From: Candidatus Bathyarchaeota archaeon RBG_13_52_12
Lineage (GTDB): Archaea; Thermoproteota; Bathyarchaeia; TCS64
DNA length: 18,342 nucleotides
NCBI GenBank assembly: GCA_001774245.1
Contig: MEZF01000061.1
Location: 1 to 18,342, forward strand
Reading direction: 5' to 3'
Both the position numbers and the translations under genes were made by a program. This document shows positions 6,623 to 12,988 of this stretch, piece by piece. The number at the start of each line of letters is the position of its first letter. The stretch's first letter is position 1. The notes below the pieces were generated by a model. It saw only the letters and a program-made list of their open reading frames with translations. It was not told the origin of the DNA and made no database searches.

Positions 6623-7575
6623 ATGAAGATCAGCGTCTGGGAAGACAAGAGACTCAGGGATACCACTGTAGAGGAGTGAGGAGCCAATCACAGGAAGAAG
6701 CTTTGGTTCGATGTGACCGACCCAAGTGTTGATGACCTGGAGAGAGTAGCGGACGCTCTCAGGGTGCCCAGGAACGCTCTTTTAGGGAAACTCAGCAGCA
6801 ATTACCCACACGTCGACTCCTACCCAGAATACACGAAAATATTCGCCTGGTACCTCAACACAAAGGGCTCGGGGAAGGACCTCACAAGCGACATGGGCCC
6901 CGTGATCGTCTTCACGAACGGGTACAGCGTCGTCAGCATGAGCCAGACCTGGACGGAGACAAGCCAAGCAATCTCCCGAGGATACGAGTCGCCACGCTAC
7001 TCTCAAATCTCCCACACGGCACGAGTCGCATACCTGGCCCTAGACCATGTCTTCGAGTCCTATGAGTACTTTGTTGACAGCTTCGAGTCTCAAGCGGAGA
7101 AGTTGGAGGACCAGAACCCGCCGTGGCCCCGAGTTGCCTACATGGAGGCGTTCATTATACAGCGGGAATCTAGCAGCCTACTGCGACAACTGCGCCACCT
7201 AAAGAGGCTCGCCGAGGCCCTGACTGATGATCACACTGAGCTAGGTATAAACGAGATCGAGAAAAGGCTATTCGACCTCATCAAGGAGCGCGCCACGGGC
7301 GCAGAAGAGATGACGGAGATCACCCATGAAACGATGCAAGGCCTAATAGGGATGCACATGGACACCCTGAGCCACGACATGAACAAGACGATGAGACTCA
7401 TCGCCGCCCTCACAGTGATAATTGGGTGCCATCTCTGATCAGCACGCTCCTCGGGGTAAACTTGACAGGATCCTCCTCGGGGGCCTTCCCCCTCCTAGAA
7501 ATTACCGCAAGCGGCGTCAGCATGGCTCTTCTAGGAGTATTCTTCTACCTTAAGGGTTGGCTCAGACTAGACTAA
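6623..7575 (+). pseudogene. CorA-family metal-ion channel, disrupted by a stop and a frameshift
   Basis: The gene starts with an ATG at 6623 and reads MKISVWEDKRLRDTTVEE before an in-frame TGA at 6677-6679. The same frame continues with the typical CorA N-terminal segment KKLWFDVTDPSVDDLERVA (from about 6698) through to a TGA at 7436-7438. Around the GGG at 7424-7426 the frame must move by one base: the next frame gives VPSLISTLLGVNLTG and then a second membrane helix, ending at a TAA at 7573-7575. With one G restored and the first stop read through, the product is 317 residues, the normal CorA length, with two C-terminal helices and GVN where CorA has GMN. The intact 6713-7438 part is cytoplasmic domain plus half of TM1. 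Either a pseudogene or two sequencing errors; only the disrupted state is visible. Confidence 0.8.
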
Positions 7576-7646
7576 GGTCACTTGAACTTTTTCCTCGCCC
7601 ACCTAGTGAGTCCCTTCCTATGGAGTGTGCAGCGTAACGCTCTTCA

Positions 7647-8435
7647 ATGAGGCTGAGGACAAACCAGTTCGTGAGCCAAACCGTCCTCCACATGCTGACA
7701 GCACTTCTCGAAGCCACTAGAGATGGTCCAGTAAGCGCCTCAGTCTTGCCCGATAGGATCCGTGTCACGGGAGACACCCTAAATGGTTTCCTAGATGAGG
7801 TTCGTAAAGAGGGGCTCATCCAAGTCGAAAATGGGGAGATCACCCAGGACATCTCTCAGAGGCTGGCCACAGCCGTAAAGGCTGTCCAGGTCGGAGCGGA
7901 TGTCGAGGCTGTGAGCCGGTGCCTCACGTGGTTAGAGTTTGAGGAGCTCTCTGCTAGGGTCTTCGAAGAGAACGGCTTCAAAGTCATGCGCCGGTTCAGG
8001 TTCATGGCTGAGGGGAGGAGGTGGGAGTTAGACCTCCTCGCGGTGAGGACGCCCTACCTTGTCTGTGGTGAGTGCAAGCGTTGGGGGAAGGGGATCGGAA
8101 ACCAGACCGCTCGGGGAATCATCGAGACTCATCTCGAAAAGATAGAGGTATTCACGGGGCACATCGAGGAGCTTAGGAAAAGGGTTGGGCTTGTGGATTG
8201 GTCGAAGGCCGTTGTCGTCCCTATGGTGCTGACCCTATCAGCGACGCCCATGGAGATCTACCGACGTGTTCCATCCGTCTCAGTACTCGCGTTGCCAAGC
8301 TTCCTTAGTGAGTTCGATGGCCAGCTGGAGCGCCTGGCGCACTTCAGAACCAATCTTAAGCCATTGGAGCCTAAGTTAAAACAAACCGTGTTGAGAAGGA
8401 GAAAGGTTAACGACTCCAGGCGAGCTCGCCGTTGA
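7647..8435 (+). CDS. PD-(D/E)XK nuclease, Mrr/restriction-endonuclease-like
   Basis: The 262-residue protein has an N-terminal helical, possibly winged-helix region (about 1-75, with TLNGFLDEVRKEGLIQVENG resembling a wHTH) and a C-terminal PD-(D/E)XK nuclease core. Its catalytic pattern is visible: Glu99/100 (EFEEL), Asp129 in WELDLLAV and Glu142-Cys-Lys144 in GECKRW, followed by a conserved glutamine in GNQTARG near 151-157. This is the layout of Mrr-type type IV restriction or Holliday-junction-resolvase-like nucleases. No methylase or helicase partner is nearby, so a defence role is not shown; a DNA-repair role is equally possible. An in-frame TAA 12 bases before the ATG at 7647 makes this the first possible start. 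Its 3' end overlaps the convergent amidohydrolase gene by 29 bases. Confidence 0.75.
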   Translation: MRLRTNQFVSQTVLHMLTALLEATRDGPVSASVLPDRIRVTGDTLNGFLDEVRKEGLIQVENGEITQDISQRLATAVKAVQVGADVEAVSRCLTWLEFEELSARVFEENGFKVMRRFRFMAEGRRWELDLLAVRTPYLVCGECKRWGKGIGNQTARGIIETHLEKIEVFTGHIEELRKRVGLVDWSKAVVVPMVLTLSATPMEIYRRVPSVSVLALPSFLSEFDGQLERLAHFRTNLKPLEPKLKQTVLRRRKVNDSRRARR

Positions 8436-9603
8436 TGATGACCTTTTCAACCTTTGTCTTGAGTTCCAGTGGGTCGCCGCTAAGGATGCGGATATCCGCA
8501 TCTTTTCCCCTCTCTAGGCTGCCGACGCGGTCGCCTACCCCTATGATCTCAGCTGAGTTGATGGTTATCGCCTTTAGGGCCTCCTCATAAGGCAGGCCAT
8601 CGCGGCATGCTAAGCCAGCGCAGATGGGGAGGAACGCTATTGTGCTACCGACAGCGTCGGTCTGGATGGCGAAGTGGACCCCCGCGTCGTAGAGTGTCTT
8701 TGGCGTCTCGAAGCTCAGCTCCCTCATCTCCCACTTTCCTCGGGCGGTGAGGCTGGGTCCCCAGACTGCAGGGATCTTCTTCTCGGCTAGCCACTTGGCG
8801 ATCCTGTGTCCCTCGGTGGCGTGCTCCCAGCTCATCTCGAGGCCGAACTCCTCGCAGATCCTGACTGCCGTCGCGACGTCGTCGGCCCTATGGGCGTGAG
8901 CCCTGAGTGGGATCTGCTTCTTCACAACGGGTAGAAGAGCCTCTAGCCTCGGGTCTCTCTCCGGCATCTTGATGGGGTCCTTCTGCGCAGTCGCCGACTC
9001 TTTCTTCTCAGCGTAGAGGAGCGTCTTATTCAGCCACTCCCTGAGGAGGGCGGCGACGCCCATGCGGGTGCTCGGCATCTTTTTGAACTCGACGCCATAG
9101 ACGCGGCGTGGGTTCTCCCCGAAGGCTATCTTCATCCCCGAGGGGTTCTTGACTATCATCTCGTCGACGACGACCTTAGGAGCCGTCTTGACGATTACCC
9201 CAGTTCCGCCGATGACGTTGGCGCTCCCCGGCAGGATCTGAGCCGTAGTGATTCCCGTCATGAGCGCTGCTTCGAGGCCTTTCTCGTCGGCGTTTGCCTT
9301 GATGCCGTCAATGGCTCTCATATGGGGAGTTATGGGCTCCGTTGCCTCGTTGCCGTCGCTCCCGTACCAGCCTACGGTCTCCTCCAATATGCCGATGTGA
9401 CAGTGGGCCTCGACTAGACCCGGCATGACGACCTTTCTCTTGGCGTTGATGACCTTGGCATCGGCAGGGATCTTTACGTCCTGGCCGATAGATTTGATCT
9501 TACCGTTCTCGATGAGGATGACGCCTTCTTCGATGACGCCTTTCGTGATGGTTAGGACTCTACCACCCTTGATTGCGATCATTGGATTCATTGAAATTAG
9601 CAT
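8407..9603 (-). CDS. Amidohydrolase family protein (imidazolonepropionase-like)
   Basis: This 398-residue protein is a metal-dependent amidohydrolase of the TIM-barrel superfamily, close to the imidazolonepropionase-like group (COG1228). It has an N-terminal beta-sandwich start (IAIKGGRVLTITKG), the metal-binding HxH as His67/His69 in VEAHCHIG, further ligands His236/His238 in RAHAHR, His261 in WEHATEGH and Asp316 in QTDAVGS, and a C-terminal composite domain ending DADIRILSGDPLEL. SANVIGGTG near 127-135 is typical of this subgroup. Its substrate is unknown; a cyclic amide or N-acyl compound is likely. The start is unresolved: ATGs at 9603, 9591 and 9582 are in frame. TATA-like elements at 9609-9616 and 9619-9627 put the transcript start at about 9586-9597, favouring the two shorter forms. 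Confidence 0.85.
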   Translation of the reverse strand: MLISMNPMIAIKGGRVLTITKGVIEEGVILIENGKIKSIGQDVKIPADAKVINAKRKVVMPGLVEAHCHIGILEETVGWYGSDGNEATEPITPHMRAIDGIKANADEKGLEAALMTGITTAQILPGSANVIGGTGVIVKTAPKVVVDEMIVKNPSGMKIAFGENPRRVYGVEFKKMPSTRMGVAALLREWLNKTLLYAEKKESATAQKDPIKMPERDPRLEALLPVVKKQIPLRAHAHRADDVATAVRICEEFGLEMSWEHATEGHRIAKWLAEKKIPAVWGPSLTARGKWEMRELSFETPKTLYDAGVHFAIQTDAVGSTIAFLPICAGLACRDGLPYEEALKAITINSAEIIGVGDRVGSLERGKDADIRILSGDPLELKTKVEKVIINGELAWSR

Positions 9604-9608
9604 TTAAT

Positions 9609-9627
9609 GCTATAAGAGTTTTAATAG
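9609..9627 (-). promoter_or_regulatory. TATA-like elements of the amidohydrolase gene
   Basis: Read on the minus strand the region holds CTATTAAAA (9619-9627) and CTTATAGC (9609-9616). Either would place a transcript start at or just before the candidate ATGs at 9591 and 9582. Confidence 0.35.
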
Positions 9628-9723
9628 AAAAGCTCCACAGGGCTCGAAAGATTGATAACTTTTTCAAGATGATCGATAAGGCTCTCGCCCCACTAGGGTG
9701 AAAATACAACGTAACCTCTAGGC

Positions 9724-9756
9724 GGTAGACCCTCTACCCTGATCTGTTTTTTTTTC
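9724..9756 (+). terminator. Hairpin followed by a T-tract, plus strand
   Basis: GGTAGA (9724-9729), loop CCC, TCTACC (9733-9738) form a perfect 6-bp stem, followed seven bases later by a run of ten T at 9747-9756. In form it resembles an intrinsic terminator on the plus strand, yet no plus-strand gene ends nearby. On the minus strand the same region, with CTTTTTCTTTCC after the stop at 9795, gives U-rich tracts that could end the membrane operon. Confidence 0.35.
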
Positions 9757-9794
9757 AAATAAAAATGAGGAAAGAAAAAGGCGAGTGGGTTGGT

Positions 9795-10526
9795 TTATTT
9801 CGTAGCTGGTTTGTTCTTATTCATTACGTCGTAACCGATCATCGTAGCGAGCATTATCAACGCGATGACGATGAAGGCTGTCTGCGCCTCGATCGGGTTC
9901 GGCGGTACACCGAGCAGGAATTGTGCACGTCCGATGAACATGCTGTACCTGGTTAGGATCGTGTAGCCGAAGGCGGAGCCGAAGCCGGCCATCATCGTGT
10001 ACCTCGCGATCTTGTCGACGATCTTCATAGGCGCCGATTCGCGGTAGCTTCCGGTGAACCAGAAGTATAGGACCACGGATGGTACCATTATGAAGATCAG
10101 TATGTTGTTCATCGTTGTCAGCCAGTTGGTTGGGACCCATAGGTTGAGCTTCGCCTGGGCGATGATCTGCGACGTGAACTGGGCGAAGATCACAGTCCTT
10201 AGAGCTGCTCCAATGCCCGTACCGACGATTATGGCGAGGGGCCATCGGTATAAGTAGAAGTACTGTTTTGTGAAGCGGAAGTACCAGAGGATGCTTATCA
10301 GTATCGCGAGGACAAAGCCAACCATCATGGGGGTTGAGCTACTCCACTGTCCCCCCCACTGGTCGCGGACATACTTCATGTCGAGGGCGACCTGGTAGCC
10401 TACGGCTAGCCCTAGGTATACTGACTCAGCGATCCTATACCATGGGTTCTCCCTGTATAGGATGCTGAATAGTCCGAGGGTGAAGAAGACCGCGGTCCAT
10501 GTTCCGATTAGTACTAGTAGTTCCAT
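9795..10526 (-). CDS. Polytopic membrane protein of unknown function (module gene 4)
   Basis: I do not recognise a named family. The 243-residue protein has about seven predicted membrane segments (near residues 4-24, 34-50, 66-83, 94-113, 139-157, 175-193 and 214-232), with aromatic-rich loops such as YRENPWYRIAESVYLG. No catalytic motif is seen. It is the last gene of a tight four-gene operon: its ATG begins two bases after the stop of the gene before it. It most likely forms the membrane-embedded part of a complex with the other three products. A channel, transporter or electron-carrier role would all fit; none is shown. Confidence 0.8.
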   Translation of the reverse strand: MELLVLIGTWTAVFFTLGLFSILYRENPWYRIAESVYLGLAVGYQVALDMKYVRDQWGGQWSSSTPMMVGFVLAILISILWYFRFTKQYFYLYRWPLAIIVGTGIGAALRTVIFAQFTSQIIAQAKLNLWVPTNWLTTMNNILIFIMVPSVVLYFWFTGSYRESAPMKIVDKIARYTMMAGFGSAFGYTILTRYSMFIGRAQFLLGVPPNPIEAQTAFIVIALIMLATMIGYDVMNKNKPATK

Positions 10527-10528
10527 GT

Positions 10529-11362
10529 TTAGCTCTTCCTCCTCGTCGCGAAGTGGCCCACGTTGCCAAGTATTACTAGTAGAACGACAAGTATGTGGCT
10601 CATGGAGACAGCGTCGACGCCTGCGATGGCGAGTCCCTTCCTGTTAAGAAGCAATTCATATTCGGCGCTCGACGTGAGGCCGGGTAGGAGAGCAGTGAGC
10701 TGGCCGGATTGTAGGAATGGTGCCATGCCCGGCGCGGATACGCCGATGCACCCCACTACTATGGGGACCTTGTAGGGCTCGTTCCACTGTCTCAGCCACT
10801 CGGTCATGCCGGGGGTACCCGTCTCGATGCTGATTATTAGGTTGACGTCTTTGGCGCTCTTTATGTTTGCCATTATTGGGTAGGATGCTGTGTCTTTACC
10901 ATTCAGGTAGTCCTTAGGCGCGGTTTTGGCTATGTCATCTCCGAGAGCCCTCATGGCGGGTTCGCCGCCCGGTATGTATCCTAAGGTGATCCAGTCCGTT
11001 CCATAGACCTTGTTGTAGGGAGCCGCTGAGGGATCCATCTGTTTGAGGAGCTGGTCGAATACCAATGGGCCCTCAGCCCAGAAGCCAACGACTATAATCT
11101 TAACGTTCTTGCTCCATAGCTGGTGCATCGTCGCTAGGGTCATCGGGAATAACTCCGGCATACCGGATGTCCCATACATGGGTGCGAAGACAATTACGCT
11201 ACCGTCGGGGATGGCCTTGATGTAGTTGAACCACGCCGTGGACTCTTTTTGGATCGGTACTGGTAGGCCTAAGGGGAAGATCAGTGGGAACAGGACGAAG
11301 ATCCAGGTCAGTAGGTAGACCCACCGCCTGTCGATGTCTTGAAGCTTGTCGATGAATCCCAT
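10529..11362 (-). CDS. Membrane-anchored protein with external soluble domain (module gene 3)
   Basis: The 277-residue protein has one N-terminal membrane helix (about 14-34, after a positively charged cytoplasmic start), a soluble domain of some 215 residues, and one C-terminal helix (about 253-270) followed by TRRKS. The soluble part has alternating beta strands and helices that look Rossmann-like (SVIVFAP near 55-61, KIIVVGFWAEG near 88-98, NLIISIETG near 174-182, VPIVVG near 199-204). By the positive-inside rule the soluble domain would face outside. WAEG and the C-terminal segment resemble parts of the DUF6754-like protein of this operon. The ATG overlaps the stop of the preceding gene (TAATG), with GGAGG seven bases upstream. 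Function unknown; a ligand-binding subunit is possible. Confidence 0.8.
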   Translation of the reverse strand: MGFIDKLQDIDRRWVYLLTWIFVLFPLIFPLGLPVPIQKESTAWFNYIKAIPDGSVIVFAPMYGTSGMPELFPMTLATMHQLWSKNVKIIVVGFWAEGPLVFDQLLKQMDPSAAPYNKVYGTDWITLGYIPGGEPAMRALGDDIAKTAPKDYLNGKDTASYPIMANIKSAKDVNLIISIETGTPGMTEWLRQWNEPYKVPIVVGCIGVSAPGMAPFLQSGQLTALLPGLTSSAEYELLLNRKGLAIAGVDAVSMSHILVVLLVILGNVGHFATRRKS

Positions 11363-12015
11363 TAGTCTCCGCCTCCTCTCAGGTAGCCACGCTCGATTCC
11401 CATCAGTGTCCTAACCGCTAGGGCGATGGCTCCAAGCGCAGCCCCGATTGTTACAGCTCTGTTCGTCGCCATGTTGGGTACCGCGAAGATCCAGTCTCCG
11501 ATGGTCTTGAAGGGGGGCCAAGACGCTGTGAATATGGGCGCGTTGCTCATGACCATGAACAGCCCCGCAAGCAGTACAATCGTCGACTCTATGTTCTTAG
11601 CCCTGAATGCTCGGTAAGCGGCCGAGGTGATGAAGAAGGCAATGATTGCGTACATCGTGCCCGAGAGGGCAGTATTACCGTATGTGAACAGCCATTGGTA
11701 AACTGGGTTCTTCGTTCCTAGACCCACCTCGGTAAAAGGTAGACCCACGATAGCCATCACTATAGTCGCTACGAGGACGATTATGCTGTAGTACCAGCCT
11801 CGGCCTCTCTTCTGCACCGCTTTCCCGTGGACCTGAATCAGACTCAGTGGCCCGATGAAGGTGGCCCACGCGACGATGAGGATGACCCATCCGTTGACCC
11901 AGTTCGCTGCGTCGTCCAGTGGCTTGAACTCGAGATAGTATGGTATTACCTGGAGGAGTGTAGCTACTATTGTCAGGATTATGGGTATCTCGATTCTTCT
12001 AAGTAAGTTGCTCAT
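11362..12015 (-). CDS. Polytopic membrane protein of unknown function (module gene 2)
   Basis: This 217-residue protein has about six predicted membrane segments (near residues 10-27, 40-60, 75-92, 115-133, 142-157 and 185-203), ends in a hydrophilic tail with RGYLRGGGD, and shows no recognisable catalytic motif. It lies second in the four-gene operon: its ATG starts four bases after the stop of the DUF6754-like gene, behind a GGTGATGAT Shine-Dalgarno-like run, and its stop shares one base with the next start. The spacing implies that the four proteins are made together. I do not recognise its family. Confidence 0.8.
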   Translation of the reverse strand: MSNLLRRIEIPIILTIVATLLQVIPYYLEFKPLDDAANWVNGWVILIVAWATFIGPLSLIQVHGKAVQKRGRGWYYSIIVLVATIVMAIVGLPFTEVGLGTKNPVYQWLFTYGNTALSGTMYAIIAFFITSAAYRAFRAKNIESTIVLLAGLFMVMSNAPIFTASWPPFKTIGDWIFAVPNMATNRAVTIGAALGAIALAVRTLMGIERGYLRGGGD

Positions 12016-12019
12016 ATCA

Positions 12020-12814
12020 TCACCACGACATTACTGTTAGGAGCGGATTGCCCGCAGCCGTCATGACTGTCGTAAGCAGTGCTCCTAAGATGCCTAGTAT
12101 CACGGCTATGATCCTTCCGAAGTCCTGACCCGCGAGGCTCGCGATGAGCGGGGCCTCATTTGTCAGATAGGCTCCAGCTGCATAGATCTCCTCGCCGATT
12201 AGGCAGTAGTCCGTGGAGACGAGGAAGAAGGGTATCTGGCTTGTCTGAGCTGTGCCAGCTATCTGCATAGCTCCGACGCGGCTGCCGGTTTCGGCTAGCT
12301 GCATCGACTCAGCCCAGTAAGCGCCGACCATAATGTTGGCGCCTGGTTTCTCCCTCATGAGTAGGCCCATGTAGTTGCTTGAGTACCCGAACTGCTCGCT
12401 ACTTAGGTATACGATGTCGCTCTCCTTGAATTCATCGCCCTTCCCCACCATCTTGTAAGCGGTCTCGACGACGTCCACCGCGATGGGCCAGACCTCCGGC
12501 ATGCGTACCGGAACTATGAGACGTACGCTGACTTCAGCGCACTTCTTGGCCACATAGCTGAGGACGCTGAGACCGGCGATGGTCTGGGGGCCCGTCGTTG
12601 AGTCCCTGAGGTTAGCGATGCCGTGGCTGCATATTACGGAGCGGCCCATCTCGACGGCTCGGCCTATCGCCTCGTCCATGGCGTCTATGCCGGGTATCCG
12701 TCGGACCTTGGGAACCTTGCCCCCTTGAGCCCGCCTGATGAAATACGCGACTGCTAGCATTATCGCAAGCAAGCAGACAAGTCCAAAGATTCTATTTGCT
12801 ATCAGAATTGCCAA
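12020..12814 (-). CDS. DUF6754-like membrane-anchored protein (module gene 1)
   Basis: The 264-residue protein resembles the DUF6754 family, of unknown function, from memory of its motifs (RIPGIDAMDEAIGRAVEMGR near 39-58, ICSHGIANLRD near 61-71). It has an N-terminal membrane helix (about 7-26), a soluble domain rich in alternating strands and helices, and a C-terminal hydrophobic helix (about 233-253). DIVYLSSEQFGYSSNYMG near 133-150 and VGAYWAES near 163-170 are its other distinct segments. The TTG start is decided by a GGAGG site at 12822-12826, seven bases upstream, and by a TATA-like box at 12857-12867. It is the first gene of the four-gene membrane operon. Confidence 0.8.
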   Translation of the reverse strand: MAILIANRIFGLVCLLAIMLAVAYFIRRAQGGKVPKVRRIPGIDAMDEAIGRAVEMGRSVICSHGIANLRDSTTGPQTIAGLSVLSYVAKKCAEVSVRLIVPVRMPEVWPIAVDVVETAYKMVGKGDEFKESDIVYLSSEQFGYSSNYMGLLMREKPGANIMVGAYWAESMQLAETGSRVGAMQIAGTAQTSQIPFFLVSTDYCLIGEEIYAAGAYLTNEAPLIASLAGQDFGRIIAVILGILGALLTTVMTAAGNPLLTVMSW

Positions 12815-12821
12815 TCTTTAG

Positions 12822-12826
12822 CCTCC
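12822..12826 (-). promoter_or_regulatory. Shine-Dalgarno site deciding a TTG start
   Basis: Read on the minus strand this is GGAGG, seven bases before the TTG at 12814. It is the strongest ribosome-binding site in this part of the window and fixes the start of the DUF6754-like gene. Confidence 0.65.
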
Positions 12827-12856
12827 GTTTAGGCAAACGTTAATCAGCCCTTAACC

Positions 12857-12867
12857 CTATTTAAGAT
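12857..12867 (-). promoter_or_regulatory. TATA-like promoter of the membrane operon
   Basis: On the minus strand the element reads ATCTTAAATAG. It predicts a transcript start near 12835, giving a leader of about 20 bases that contains the GGAGG site. The identical 11-mer recurs at 12951-12961. Confidence 0.5.
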
Positions 12868-12961
12868 TTAATTTTATGATAATTAAAAAACCCCAATATT
12901 TATGAGAGAATAACTATTTTTAATATATATTAGTGTTACAGATGCCCGATCTATTTAAGAT
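12857..12961. repeat. 11-base direct repeat with TATA-like sequence
   Basis: CTATTTAAGAT occurs at 12857-12867 and again at 12951-12961, 94 bases apart, in the intergenic gap between the AOR gene and the membrane operon. Between the copies lie an AT-rich stretch (12917-12931) and an A6 run (12885-12890) that is U6 on the minus strand and may terminate the AOR transcript. Confidence 0.4.
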
Positions 12962-12988
12962 AGTTAAAAGTTAGCTTAGTGAAAAGGT

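Noticed and set aside
6677..6679. TGA in the corA-like gene as a selenocysteine codon
   Set aside because: CorA proteins are not selenoproteins, no SECIS-like hairpin was recognised, and a second, unrelated frameshift in the same gene argues for damage or sequence error.
7421..7430. Programmed frameshift at ATTGGGTGCC in the corA-like gene
   Set aside because: The site lacks the X-XXY-YYZ slippery pattern and no downstream pseudoknot is evident; a lost G from a G-run explains it more simply.
9667..9742. Possible C/D-box sRNA (GATGATC near 9669 and CTGA at 9739-9742)
   Set aside because: The C-box match is imperfect, no internal C'/D' boxes are clear and the span is longer than usual for archaeal C/D sRNAs.
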